Notes: a model not told the origin generated them from the sequence alone. DNA of 36,085 nucleotides from JAEXOD01 sp963663265 (GCA_963663265.2 CAXXXM010000003.1:1-36085), one strand, 5' to 3'; positions 1 to 9,027 are shown, numbered from the stretch's first letter. A program made the numbers and translations.

Positions 1-1053
1 TCTTGCTGATTTTCAAATATTCGATGTATAAACTTAAATGTATCTGAAAACGATAATCCTTGATAACGTGCTAATAGAAACACATTCTTTAGGCTTTTTA
101 GCATATTATGATGCATTCCATCAGTACCCAAAAGAATATTAATGTCTTCTAATAACCTAAAGTTAATAACTCCTACTGAATTGTTAAGATTGGAATCGGG
201 ATTTATAGCAAGATTTCCCCCTAAACCAGCAATATCATCTATTTCATCAGCTGTTAAATGCACACCATGTGCAATAATACTTTTTTGATTAATTAAATTG
301 TAATTCTTTAGTCTATAAACAGGTGCTTTACTAAATTTAATAATTGATTCAGTTCTATCTGCTTTATCTTCACAAACATGAATATGAATTCCACATTCAG
401 TATGTTTTTGTATTTCACTAATTTTTGATAGAGTTGTATCCTCTAAAGTAAATGAAGCATGTAAACCAATTAATGCTTTAGAAAATTTATTTTGAGAATT
501 TTTTATAAAATTAATTGTTTCATCAACAGCTTCTTCCGTTTTATCTAACCCATTCCTATCGGTAATTTCATAGCACAATACATTCTTAATTTTTAGCAAT
601 GTTAGTGCTTCCGATATAGTTTTAAGAGAGGTTTTTAATATAATTTGGCGATGAATGATGGTCAAATATGGTACCAACTCCATTCTTTATTGAGTCAATG
701 CCGGTTAATAATGCACTATATTTAACCATATCAAGGTCTAATTGTTTATCAACAACCCACCAATAATCACCTAAAATTTCGTTAAAATTACTCATTTTAG
801 AGTTAATAATTAAACCTTTAGCCAATTTTGAATAAATATGTTCGTGATAATTAACCAAAGGGATTGTAACCAATTTCCCTTTCAGATCATGTTTTTCAAT
901 ATTTGGATAAGATTTAACTAAATTTTCAAAATTTGTAGTCTGAATTATTTCGGAAATAATTCCACCATCAATAATAACTGCACCAAAAAAAGGTTTAAGT
1001 TGATTATATACTATTTGTGCAAACCACCCATTATATAATATTAATTCATTCAT
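1..1053 (-). pseudogene. ssnA: SsnA-like aminohydrolase, frameshifted and cut by the left window edge
   Basis: Amidohydrolase-superfamily metalloenzyme matching E. coli SsnA as I recall it, a member of the ygeX-ygeY-ygeW-ygfK-ssnA-hyuA anaerobic purine catabolism set. The first frame (ATG at 1053) gives 143 residues with the HxH metal motif (YHEHIYS), a WWVVD segment and FDHHSSPNYI, then stops at TAA 624-622. Skipping one base there resumes the same protein (ETTDRNG-like EITDRNG) and stays open to base 1. That second part holds the remaining ligands: HIHVCED, AHGVHL and GTDGMHHNM. The ATG directly follows the TAG stop of the upstream amidohydrolase, so the genes are co-translated. All seen ligands are intact and no other stop occurs, so a recent mutation, a sequencing error or programmed frameshifting are all possible. 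The C-terminus is outside the window. Family assignment is firm; substrate is not known. Confidence 0.82.
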
Positions 1054-2502
1054 CTACTGTAAAACCTTTTGAAACTTTCCAATCTTCTCTTTAATTTCAT
1101 TCTTTTTATTATGTCTATCAAAAATTATATTTCCTCTTAAAAATGTTTGCTCAACAATTGAGTTAACTTCTAAACCTTCAAATGGAGTATACTTTCCTTT
1201 ACATAACAAATTAGCATAAGTTAGTTTTTGAGCATTCCACAAATCAATTAAAACAAAATCGGAATCAAATCCCGCCTCTATTTTTCCTTTGTTTTCTATA
1301 GGGAAATGAGAGTAAGGATTTAAAACATCAATTGCTCTTTCTAATGATAGCTTCCCTTTTACAAAACCTTCGGATAATATAAATGGAACTCTGTGTTGAA
1401 CTCCCGGAATACCTCCATAGACATCCCAAAAGTTTGTTGACATTTTTTCAAGCATTGGGTCGCAACCAGCATGATCAGTTGTTACATAATCAACTGTACC
1501 ATCAGCCAAACCCCTCCATAATGCTTCTCTATCTTCTTCAAATTTTACTGGAGGAGCAGTTTTTAAAAAATTACTAATCGATTTATTTTCAAAATCCTTT
1601 TGAGTAAAATATAAATAATGAGGACAGGTTTCAGTAGTAATATTAATTCCTGCCTTCTTAGCTAATCTTATTAAGTCTAATCCATTTTTAGAACTTAAAT
1701 GTACAATATGAATATGAGCACCCGATTTTCTTGAAATTTCTATCAGTTTTTCAACAGCTTTTGTTTCAGCTTCAATACTTCTCGATTCACAATAAGCTTT
1801 CCAATCGGTTTGGTTTTTGAACTGAAACTCAGCCATTTTAGATTTAATTAATAACTTATCTTCAGCATGAACCGCAAGTCGAGTATTTGTCTTTTTTATT
1901 ATATCAGCAATATGAGCAATTTCAGAATAACTTAAATCTTTAAAGGTACTCATACCCGAAATTGTATATACTTTAAATCCGGGGACTCCCTCAGCTATTA
2001 AATACTCAATATTCTTTCTTATAGTATTATTTTTATCAGCATTACCATTATTAATTCCACCCCAGAAAACATAGTCAATTTTACTTCTTTTTTTTAATGC
2101 TTCTTTCTTAAAAAGAAGATTTTTAACTGTTGTAACAGGAGGAATGGAAGTACATGGCATATCAACAACACAAGTTACTCCACCGGCTGCGGCAGAATAA
2201 CTTGCATGTTCAATATCTTCTTTATTTTCAAAACCGGGAGTATCAAAATGTACATGAGAATCTAACGATCCATACATTAATAAATTAAAATTCCCTTCAA
2301 TTACATCTACTGATTCTTCACTCAGTTCTGAATTAACATTTAGTAATTTAACACCTTTTTTTTCTAATGTATTAATTTCAGACCAATCAAACTCTATTTC
2401 AGAAAGATAATCAATAGAAACTATCTTATCTTCAAAATGAATAGTAACCGGTACTAATTTATTATTCTTTGTATTTAATAATACATTTCGTAATGTTTTC
2501 AT
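1054..2502 (-). CDS. HyuA/AllB-type cyclic amidohydrolase (allantoinase/hydantoinase family)
   Basis: Zinc-dependent hydrolase of cyclic amides, in the family of dihydropyrimidinase, hydantoinase and allantoinase; expected in the cytosol. The 482 residues contain the full binuclear metal site: H83 and H85 in DSHVHFDTPG, K177 (the lysine that is carbamylated in this family) in PGFKVY, H212 in VHAED, H268 in HIVHLSS and D343 in TTDHAG. ETCPHYL and TAPPVK are further family marks, and the last third forms the usual small beta domain ending near TFLRGNIIFD. The spacing of ligands resembles allantoinase AllB more than dihydroorotase. It lies 9 bases after the PLP enzyme and abuts the SsnA-like gene, which mirrors hyuA-ssnA of purine catabolism clusters. 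Allantoin, hydantoins or a ring-opened purine intermediate are all plausible substrates; the sequence alone does not decide. Confidence 0.85.
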   Translation of the reverse strand: MKTLRNVLLNTKNNKLVPVTIHFEDKIVSIDYLSEIEFDWSEINTLEKKGVKLLNVNSELSEESVDVIEGNFNLLMYGSLDSHVHFDTPGFENKEDIEHASYSAAAGGVTCVVDMPCTSIPPVTTVKNLLFKKEALKKRSKIDYVFWGGINNGNADKNNTIRKNIEYLIAEGVPGFKVYTISGMSTFKDLSYSEIAHIADIIKKTNTRLAVHAEDKLLIKSKMAEFQFKNQTDWKAYCESRSIEAETKAVEKLIEISRKSGAHIHIVHLSSKNGLDLIRLAKKAGINITTETCPHYLYFTQKDFENKSISNFLKTAPPVKFEEDREALWRGLADGTVDYVTTDHAGCDPMLEKMSTNFWDVYGGIPGVQHRVPFILSEGFVKGKLSLERAIDVLNPYSHFPIENKGKIEAGFDSDFVLIDLWNAQKLTYANLLCKGKYTPFEGLEVNSIVEQTFLRGNIIFDRHNKKNEIKEKIGKFQKVLQ

Positions 2503-2511
2503 ATTACTTAT

Positions 2512-3978
2512 TTAGATTTCTATTCCAGCTTCAGTATTAAAATTATCAATTAATTTATCCCAAGTATCAACGGTGTTATATCTTTCTATCCAATAATCCT
2601 CATCATACCATTGAGCATTTAATTCTTCTGCGGTTTTGCCTTGTTGTTCCACCCAAGTGAAATACTTTAGATTATGAACGGCTTTCTTATCATAGTAGCT
2701 CAATTCTTTAAAGTGTTCAATCCCTTGATTTTTAATGCCAACATTCCAATCAACAGCAGCTTGTTGAGTTGAATAAGCTCCATTAGCCTCATTTAACTCA
2801 ATTAAACGTGATTGATACATATCCATTGAATCGGTAAATACAGTAAAAATCACATCGTTTTCATTATATTCATAATATTTAGCCATTTTAATAGCCGATA
2901 ACATATTAGAAATACTGGATATTCCAAGTAAATGAAGATTATCTATGTCAGAAGATTTAACTCCCAAAGATTTTAAGTATTCATGTCCTTTTTCTTCATT
3001 AAATAAACGTGCAATTGCCAATGGATGATTATCATCTATTGCACAAGCTGAATCCATATTTTTTGTATTATGAATCCATGGAATATGTTTATCACCAATT
3101 CCTTCAATTCTATGTGCACCAAATCCATTATATAAGATGGTAGGACATTGCAAGGCTTCAGATACTAAAACTTTTATATCGTTAAACTTAGTTAACAAAT
3201 AATCCCCAGCAGCTATTGTTCCGGCAGAACCGGTTGCACTAACATAGCCACTTAAACGTTGGTTATCTTTTTTAATTTGGTGGAAAAGATTTTCAAACAT
3301 TGCACCGGTTACAGTATAGTGCCAAATCGAGTTTCCAAATTGATCAAATTGATTAAATACATAATACTCATCACTTTGTGCTTCTAATTCATGACATTTA
3401 TCATAAATTTCTTTTACATTACTCTCACAACCTGTAGTTGCATAAATTTCCGCACCCATTTTTTCAAGCCATTGAAAACGTTCTTTGCTCATTTCTTCTG
3501 GTAAAATTGCAACTGCATGAACAGCTAACAATACAGAGTTAAATGCACCACCTCTGCAATAGTTTCCGGTTGAAGGCCATACCGCTTTATGGTATTCAGG
3601 GTTGAATCTTCCTGAAGCTAAAAATGGTGCCAAACAACCATATGTAGCTCCTACTTTATGTGCACCGGTTGGAAATGCACGTCCAACTAAACCAATTATT
3701 CGTGCTTTTACTCCGGTAATTTCTTTTGGTACTTCAAAGTAATTAATTCCACCAATTCCACCTGTATTTAAATCGTTCATCCAGTTGATTCTAAATAGAT
3801 TTAATGGGTGAGTATCTTCTTTTTTAATACCTTTTAATTTTTCAATGATTTTTTCATCAATTGTTGAAGGATCTCTTAATTCACTAAATTTTGGTAAAAT
3901 AATCCCTCTTTCTTTACATCTTTTAATTGTCTTTTTTAGGTACTCTTCATTTTGAATTTCCCAATTCCATGTTGTCAT
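2512..3978 (-). CDS. Fold-type II PLP-dependent lyase-like enzyme
   Basis: PLP enzyme of the tryptophan-synthase-beta/threonine-synthase fold, 488 residues. The predicted Schiff-base lysine is K108 in PTGAHKVGA, the substrate-side loop is STGNY (136-140), and the glycine-rich phosphate loop is ATGSAGT (248-254), so the cofactor site looks intact. The start ATG is preceded by a Shine-Dalgarno AAGGA about eight bases upstream. It is first in an operon with HyuA/AllB-like and SsnA-like hydrolases. In E. coli the equivalent cluster carries ygeX, a 2,3-diaminopropionate ammonia-lyase of the same fold but about 400 residues long. A similar ammonia-lyase role here is inferred only from the neighbours; the extra length and different signature mean it could act on another amino acid. 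I recognise the fold but not the exact family. Confidence 0.72.
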   Translation of the reverse strand: MTTWNWEIQNEEYLKKTIKRCKERGIILPKFSELRDPSTIDEKIIEKLKGIKKEDTHPLNLFRINWMNDLNTGGIGGINYFEVPKEITGVKARIIGLVGRAFPTGAHKVGATYGCLAPFLASGRFNPEYHKAVWPSTGNYCRGGAFNSVLLAVHAVAILPEEMSKERFQWLEKMGAEIYATTGCESNVKEIYDKCHELEAQSDEYYVFNQFDQFGNSIWHYTVTGAMFENLFHQIKKDNQRLSGYVSATGSAGTIAAGDYLLTKFNDIKVLVSEALQCPTILYNGFGAHRIEGIGDKHIPWIHNTKNMDSACAIDDNHPLAIARLFNEEKGHEYLKSLGVKSSDIDNLHLLGISSISNMLSAIKMAKYYEYNENDVIFTVFTDSMDMYQSRLIELNEANGAYSTQQAAVDWNVGIKNQGIEHFKELSYYDKKAVHNLKYFTWVEQQGKTAEELNAQWYDEDYWIERYNTVDTWDKLIDNFNTEAGIEI

Positions 3979-4058
3979 AATACTTCCTTAATAATCTCAA
4001 AATATATTTATAATATATAATTATTTAATTTAATAGTAAATTAGTTAATCTTAAAAAG

Positions 4059-4550
4059 TTAGTGTAAATCCAATTCGCTAATTGTTGTTATAATTGAATA
4101 ATTCTTATGGTTTATTGAATATTTTTCAATAAACTTATATACTAATTGTTCTCTTATAACAACAATAATTAAGAGGTTAATTTTTGATGCGTTTTCTAAA
4201 ACATATTTTACGGCATTATGATTTCCGCAGTTTTCCAGCTCTAAAAATCCCCACTCATCAATAATTAAGTAACCTTTATCTTTTTTGCATAAATTTTGTA
4301 TAATATCTTTATTTATGTCCTCAAATAATCTCTTATCAAAAACATATTTCCCAATCTTTAATATCTCGTTTATTCCATCATCAATAACTGTCAGCTGTCT
4401 TTTGCTTTTGTCTGTAATGTTATAAACATATCTTTCGTTCTCTTCTTTAATTTGTAAATATCCACAAACATTCTCTTTGCTTTTTGACCATGCAAATAAT
4501 GATGTAGTCTTGCCTGAATTAGTTTTTCCAGTATAAATTACTAATTTCAT
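4059..4550 (-). CDS. THEP1-like nucleoside-triphosphatase
   Basis: Small P-loop NTPase of the THEP1/NTPase_1 type, about 163 residues. The Walker A motif GKTNSGKTT covers residues 8-16 and a Walker B-like IIDEWGFLEL covers about 96-105, with the D98-E99 pair and the EL ending typical of THEP1 (which more often reads DEIG-MEL). THEP1 proteins hydrolyse nucleoside triphosphates in vitro and their cellular role is poorly known. I chose the ATG at 4550 over the TTG three bases upstream because it overlaps the TGA stop of the preceding membrane gene as TGATG, a typical coupled start. The coupling suggests the NTPase works with that membrane protein, possibly powering or regulating it. The motif call is good; the function is open. 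Confidence 0.68.
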   Translation of the reverse strand: MKLVIYTGKTNSGKTTSLFAWSKSKENVCGYLQIKEENERYVYNITDKSKRQLTVIDDGINEILKIGKYVFDKRLFEDINKDIIQNLCKKDKGYLIIDEWGFLELENCGNHNAVKYVLENASKINLLIIVVIREQLVYKFIEKYSINHKNYSIITTISELDLH

Positions 4551-5644
4551 CAATAAACCAAAAAATTAATTATGGCACGTTTTACAAATAAAAAATATTT
4601 TAGCATCCCTTGTTCTTGCTTTATCTGTTCCCATGCTTTTATCCCTACAAATTTAATATGAGGAAAAGCATTAATAATTTCTGCAACTTCATTATTATAT
4701 TTTGTTTGTTTTTTCTCCAAATACTTACCAATCATACGAGTAATAAAAGGTGAAATTATAAATAACCAAACCATTATAATTCCAAAAAACCTTAATACAG
4801 TAATTATATAAGAATAAAACCCTTTCTCTAATTTAAATAAGTAGGATACACCTATAAATAATAAAAGTATTGTTAATGAGAATGTTTTTTTTAACAACTT
4901 GTGTTTTTTATTTTTTCTTTTAATTTTGTATTCATATTCTAACTTTTCAATAAATACTTTTTCAGTTGAATCAAGTTTTACTTTATTCAATTCCTTAATT
5001 AGGTTAATAGAAAGGATACTAAATATTACTCCACCTAATACATGCAATGATATATAAAATGTAATTATCAAAAAGCTTGTGTTAATGCTTACAATACTAA
5101 ATTGTTTTGCAATATAATCTGAATAAGTATTAATAGATTCCCATAAAGAATTACCAAATAAAACCTGCAGCATTAGCAGTTTTTGTAACGAAAAAAACGT
5201 TAAAGAACTAATGGAAAATAATACTACTCCTATAGATTTCTTATTAAATATAATACTAAATAAATAGCAAAATAACCCTTGTACAGTAACTGATAAAAAT
5301 GCCATCATGGGAGTATATGGGCTTATAACAAATTTAATTATCAATACAATTAACGTAGCTTTTAGAATTTCTTTTTTGTCGTTACTATGGTTAGCAATTA
5401 AACTTAAGAAAATAACTGCTAAACCTCCAACAACCATTCCGGTGATTGGAATTTTAAAAAGATGTAAAAAACCACCTAAAACCGATTCACTAAATGCCCA
5501 AAGAGCAATAATTCTTTTATTTCTTTGTTTATAATCTATATTGTTCAAAATATTCTCAATACCTTTTTTAATATCAAATAAAGTCTTATCTTTTGTTTTT
5601 ATATTCAAAAATTTTCTGATGATTATATTTTTTATAGCCACCAT
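4550..5644 (-). CDS. Polytopic membrane protein of unknown function, coupled to the NTPase
   Basis: Integral membrane protein, 364 residues from the ATG at 5644 (an upstream GTG at 5695 would add 17). The first third has hydrophobic helices with a GGFLHLFKIPITGMVVGG loop, followed by three or four more helices. A very basic lysine-rich stretch comes next, then two helices, then a cytosolic-looking tail with AFPHIKFVGIKAW and a final amphipathic helix. The small glycine-rich first part faintly recalls ECF-transporter substrate subunits, and the tail faintly recalls CbiQ/EcfT coupling helices, but neither likeness is strong enough to name. Its stop overlaps the start of the THEP1-like NTPase, so the two form a unit. 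Its 5' end overlaps the divergently transcribed glycosyltransferase, which makes both starts uncertain. Confidence 0.6.
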   Translation of the reverse strand: MVAIKNIIIRKFLNIKTKDKTLFDIKKGIENILNNIDYKQRNKRIIALWAFSESVLGGFLHLFKIPITGMVVGGLAVIFLSLIANHSNDKKEILKATLIVLIIKFVISPYTPMMAFLSVTVQGLFCYLFSIIFNKKSIGVVLFSISSLTFFSLQKLLMLQVLFGNSLWESINTYSDYIAKQFSIVSINTSFLIITFYISLHVLGGVIFSILSINLIKELNKVKLDSTEKVFIEKLEYEYKIKRKNKKHKLLKKTFSLTILLLFIGVSYLFKLEKGFYSYIITVLRFFGIIMVWLFIISPFITRMIGKYLEKKQTKYNNEVAEIINAFPHIKFVGIKAWEQIKQEQGMLKYFLFVKRAIINFLVY

Positions 5645-6686
5645 ACTTTTTATTTTATTAAGTGGTTTTATGGTTGTTAAACTATTAAAATCCACTAAAA
5701 TGGATAATTCTCAACCTAAAAATTTTTCCATCCTAATCTCACTAAAAAATGAGGGATACAATATACACAAACTATTTGAATCATTAAAGAAATTAAATTA
5801 CAATAAAAATAATTATGAAATCATCTTAATTGATGACAATTCTACCGATGATACTTTGGAAATTCTTAATGATTTAGCTCAAAATCAGTCCAATTATACA
5901 GTCATTTCTGCAAAAAATAAAAAATATCCTGCAAAGAAAGGGGCTTTAGATTTTGGATTATCATTTGCCAAATTTGAGTACATTCTTATTACTGATGCTG
6001 ATTGTGAAGTCCCTGAAAATTGGATTCGATATTTTAATAGCAAATTTGAATATAATTATGATTTAATCTTTGGTACAGCCCCATTTCATATAAATGATAA
6101 GTTTATTAATAGATTTTCATGTTTTGAAAACCTCCGCACTTATTTAATGACTTTTTTTGCTCAAAGCATAAACATTTCATACTCTGCCGCTGCAAGAAAT
6201 TTTGGTTTTAAGAAATCATTCTATTATAATATTGATGGATTTAGTAATATCTTACAAACTTTAAGCGGCGATGATGATTTGTTAATTCGCGAAGCAATTA
6301 AACACAATGCAAAAATAGGGTCCATTAATAATAAGGAATGTAATGTTTATTCTAATACCAAAGAATCTGTAAGTGATTTTCTAAAGCAAAAATTCAGACA
6401 TACATCAACTTCTTATCATTATTCAATAAAACAAACAATATTCCCTGCTGTTTGGCATCTGTTAAATTTTGTTTTATTAATGTCAGTTTTATTTGTATCG
6501 ATTAATATTAATTTCATAATTCCATTTTTACTTAAATTAGGAATTGATATATTTGTAAATAGAATTTTTCAAAAGCAATTTCGGTATAATTTTTCATTTT
6601 TAGAATTATTATATTTTCAATTTTTTTATGAGTTATTTATTATACTGAAATTTCCAATTTCATATTTTTATAAAAATAAATGGTAG
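5619..6686 (+). CDS. Membrane-anchored family 2 glycosyltransferase
   Basis: Inverting GT-A glycosyltransferase that should move a sugar from a nucleotide donor at the inner face of the cytoplasmic membrane. From the ATG at 5619 (355 residues) it has an N-terminal membrane helix (about 3-24). The GT-A core follows with ILISLKNEG, the first Asp motif IDDNSTDDT (71-79), the metal-binding DAD (126-128) and GDDDLLIRE. QKFRHTS occupies the place of the processive-enzyme QxxRW motif. Two or more C-terminal helices end at the stop. An in-frame TTG at 5541 and an ATG at 5700 are alternatives; 5700 would lose the anchor that relatives usually have. It stops four bases before cdd, so it is co-transcribed with nucleoside salvage genes to which it has no obvious functional tie. 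Acceptor and sugar are unknown. Confidence 0.78.
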   Translation: MIIFFIATILFILLSGFMVVKLLKSTKMDNSQPKNFSILISLKNEGYNIHKLFESLKKLNYNKNNYEIILIDDNSTDDTLEILNDLAQNQSNYTVISAKNKKYPAKKGALDFGLSFAKFEYILITDADCEVPENWIRYFNSKFEYNYDLIFGTAPFHINDKFINRFSCFENLRTYLMTFFAQSINISYSAAARNFGFKKSFYYNIDGFSNILQTLSGDDDLLIREAIKHNAKIGSINNKECNVYSNTKESVSDFLKQKFRHTSTSYHYSIKQTIFPAVWHLLNFVLLMSVLFVSININFIIPFLLKLGIDIFVNRIFQKQFRYNFSFLELLYFQFFYELFIILKFPISYFYKNKW

Positions 6687-6690
6687 AATA

Positions 6691-7086
6691 ATGGATAACA
6701 AAGAATTAGCATTAAAAGCTGTTGAAGCCAAATCAAAAGCCCATGCAAATTTTAGCAATTTTCATGTTGGTGCGGCTTTATTAACAGATAACGACGAATT
6801 ATATTTAGGAGCGAATATAGAAAATTCCTCATATAGCTTAACTATTTGTGCAGAAAGAACAGCAGTTTTTCAGGCAGTATTAGATGGACATAGAAAGTTT
6901 AAAGCTATTGCAATTGCAAGCGATTTTGAAGGTTACTGCCCTCCTTGTGGTGCATGCAGACAAGTGTTAATGGATTTATGCGGAAAAGACCTTGATGTTA
7001 TAATGATAAATAAAGAGGATGAAACAATAACCTATAAATTAAAAGAATTATTACCACTAAGTTTTGATGAAGGATTTTTAAAATAA
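6691..7086 (+). CDS. cdd: Cytidine deaminase
   Basis: Zinc hydrolase converting cytidine and deoxycytidine to uridine and deoxyuridine plus ammonia, in cytosolic pyrimidine salvage. At 131 residues it is the short, tetrameric type. The signature is complete: NIENSSYSLTICAERTA with C53-A54-E55 (zinc ligand plus catalytic glutamate) and PPCGACRQ with zinc ligands C86 and C89. FHVGAAL near residue 24 is the usual substrate-side segment. It begins four bases after the glycosyltransferase stop and ends one base before the thymidine kinase start, so it belongs to one transcript with tdk, nupC and the purine nucleoside phosphorylase. Together these genes would import nucleosides and feed them into the base and nucleotide pools. 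Confidence 0.95.
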   Translation: MDNKELALKAVEAKSKAHANFSNFHVGAALLTDNDELYLGANIENSSYSLTICAERTAVFQAVLDGHRKFKAIAIASDFEGYCPPCGACRQVLMDLCGKDLDVIMINKEDETITYKLKELLPLSFDEGFLK

Positions 7087-7087
7087 T

Positions 7088-7660
7088 ATGACACTACATG
7101 GACCTCACTCTACTCCACAGGATACAGGCTGGATTGAAGTTATTGCCGGCTGTATGTTTAGCGGAAAAACTGAAGAATTAATTAGAAGATTAAGAAGAGC
7201 TAAAATTGCTAAACTTAACGTAAAAATTTTTAAACCTCACATTGATATAAGATATTCAAACGAAGAAATCGTTTCTCATTCTTCGCAATCACTCCCCTCA
7301 ATTATGGTTAAATCCGCAACCGAAATTTTGGATTTAATTGAAGATGCTCAAGTAATTGGAATTGATGAAGCACAGTTTTTCTCAAATGATTTAATAGATG
7401 TTTGCGAAAAATTGGCTAATGCCGGGAAAAGAGTTATTGTTGCAGGTCTGGATCAAGACTATAAAGGTGTTCCCTTTGAACCAATTCCACAATTATTGGC
7501 AGTTGCTGAATACATCACAAAAACTCTTGCCATTTGTGTTGAATGTGGAAATCCTGCCGATAGAACTCAAAGAATCGTTTCTTCTGATGAGAGAGTTCTT
7601 GTTGGTGCGGCTGACCAATACGAAGCTCGTTGTAGAAAATGTCATTACATTCCTGAATAA
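7088..7660 (+). CDS. tdk: Thymidine kinase (type II, TK1-like)
   Basis: Phosphorylates thymidine (and deoxyuridine) with ATP to make dTMP. The 190 residues show the TK1-type order: P-loop GCMFSGKT (21-28), Walker B IDEAQFF (92-98, with the catalytic-base glutamate E94), and a C-terminal zinc ribbon with C150, C153, C182 and C185. LVGAADQYEARCRKC is the lasso and ribbon region. The N-terminal extension of about 14 residues before GWIEVIAG is usual for bacterial members. The start lies one base after the cdd stop. In this operon it would trap imported thymidine and the deoxyuridine made by cytidine deaminase. The enzyme class is clear; I see nothing irregular in it. Confidence 0.95.
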   Translation: MTLHGPHSTPQDTGWIEVIAGCMFSGKTEELIRRLRRAKIAKLNVKIFKPHIDIRYSNEEIVSHSSQSLPSIMVKSATEILDLIEDAQVIGIDEAQFFSNDLIDVCEKLANAGKRVIVAGLDQDYKGVPFEPIPQLLAVAEYITKTLAICVECGNPADRTQRIVSSDERVLVGAADQYEARCRKCHYIPE

Positions 7661-7673
7661 TTGAGGTAGTCTT

Positions 7674-9026
7674 ATGGATTTTTTATCTTTAGTTAGAGGT
7701 ATTTTCGGAATTGTTGTATTAGTTGGAATAGCTTTCTTATTTTCTAACAATAAGAAAAAGATTAATTGGCGATTAGTAGGAAGCGGAATTATACTTCAAT
7801 TTTTCTTTGCTATTTTAATTTTAAAAGGAGATGCTTTAGGGGAATTTTTTCTCCCTCTTGCCTTTCCATTAATGTTTTTTAGATGGCTGAGCGGATTATT
7901 TGTGTTGTTGTTAAATTTCACTTCTGAAGGTGCTATTTTTGTGTTTGGAAATTTAGCAAAATCTATTGGGTCTGAAGGTTCCATGGGCGTGTTTTTTGCA
8001 TTTCAAGTATTGCCTACAATTATATTTTTTGCAAGTTTAACATCCATTCTTTATTATTTAGGAGTAATGCAAAAAATTGTGCAGGGAATGGCTTGGATTA
8101 TGCTTAGAATTATGGGAACAAGTGGTGCCGAGTCTTTATCATGTACAGCAAATATTTTTGTTGGACAAACAGAAGCTCCTTTATTAATTAAACCTTTCAT
8201 TAAAGATATGACCAATTCGGAAATATTAACAATAATGGTTGGTGGAATGGCTACTATTGCCGGTGGTGTTATGGCAGCTTATATTCAAATACTTGGCAGT
8301 TCATATGCCGCTTTACACAATATTCCTTTACAAGAAGCCCAGTTATTGTTTGCTACTCATTTGCTTGGTGCCAGCTTTATGGCTGCTCCTGCTGCATTAT
8401 TGGTTTCAAAAATTATTTATCCTGAAACGGATGAACCTTTAACAAAAGGCTCTGTTCATCTTAATGTTGAAAAAAATTCTTCAAATTTAATTGAAGCGGC
8501 AGCTGCAGGTGCAAGCGATGGTTTACAATTAGCGTTAAACGTTGCCGGAATGTTGATTGCTTTTATTGCTTTGATTGCATTAATCAATTATGGACTTCAA
8601 GGTATCGGTTATTATACAGGATTAAATGATACACTAATTGCCAAATTTGGGCAACCATTAAATTTACAATTATTGTTAGGGTTTGTATTTCAAGTAATTG
8701 CAATTGCTATTGGAGTTCCGGTAAATTCAGCTTTGCAATTTGGAAGTTTATTTGGAACAAAAATTGTCCTTAATGAGTTTGTAGCTTATGTGGATTTAGG
8801 AAATATGATTTCATTAAAAAAATTATTAGATCAAAAAGCTATTTACATGGCAACTTATGCATTATGTGGTTTTGCTAATTTCAGTTCAATTGCTATTCAA
8901 ATTGGTGGGCTATCTCCAATGGCTCCAAATAGAAGAGCTGATATAGCCAAATTGGGACTTAAAGCAGTTTTGGGTGGAGCTTTAGCAACTTTAATGACAG
9001 CAACTTTAGCGGGGATTTTATTTTAA
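7674..9026 (+). CDS. nupC: Concentrative nucleoside transporter (CNT/NupC family)
   Basis: Cation-coupled uptake of nucleosides across the cytoplasmic membrane. At 450 residues it has the CNT plan: short N-terminal helices, then the conserved core with GTSGAESLSCTANIFVGQTE (the helix-turn carrying residues that bind the nucleoside), APLLIKPFI, a GGMATIAGGVMAAYI segment and, near the C-terminus, LCGFANFSSIAIQIGG. A GAGG ribosome site stands about six bases ahead of the ATG. It sits between tdk and the purine nucleoside phosphorylase with 1-14 base gaps, so uptake and breakdown are made together. Whether sodium or protons drive it, and whether it prefers purine or pyrimidine nucleosides, cannot be read from the sequence with confidence. 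Confidence 0.93.
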   Translation: MDFLSLVRGIFGIVVLVGIAFLFSNNKKKINWRLVGSGIILQFFFAILILKGDALGEFFLPLAFPLMFFRWLSGLFVLLLNFTSEGAIFVFGNLAKSIGSEGSMGVFFAFQVLPTIIFFASLTSILYYLGVMQKIVQGMAWIMLRIMGTSGAESLSCTANIFVGQTEAPLLIKPFIKDMTNSEILTIMVGGMATIAGGVMAAYIQILGSSYAALHNIPLQEAQLLFATHLLGASFMAAPAALLVSKIIYPETDEPLTKGSVHLNVEKNSSNLIEAAAAGASDGLQLALNVAGMLIAFIALIALINYGLQGIGYYTGLNDTLIAKFGQPLNLQLLLGFVFQVIAIAIGVPVNSALQFGSLFGTKIVLNEFVAYVDLGNMISLKKLLDQKAIYMATYALCGFANFSSIAIQIGGLSPMAPNRRADIAKLGLKAVLGGALATLMTATLAGILF

Positions 9027-9027
9027 T

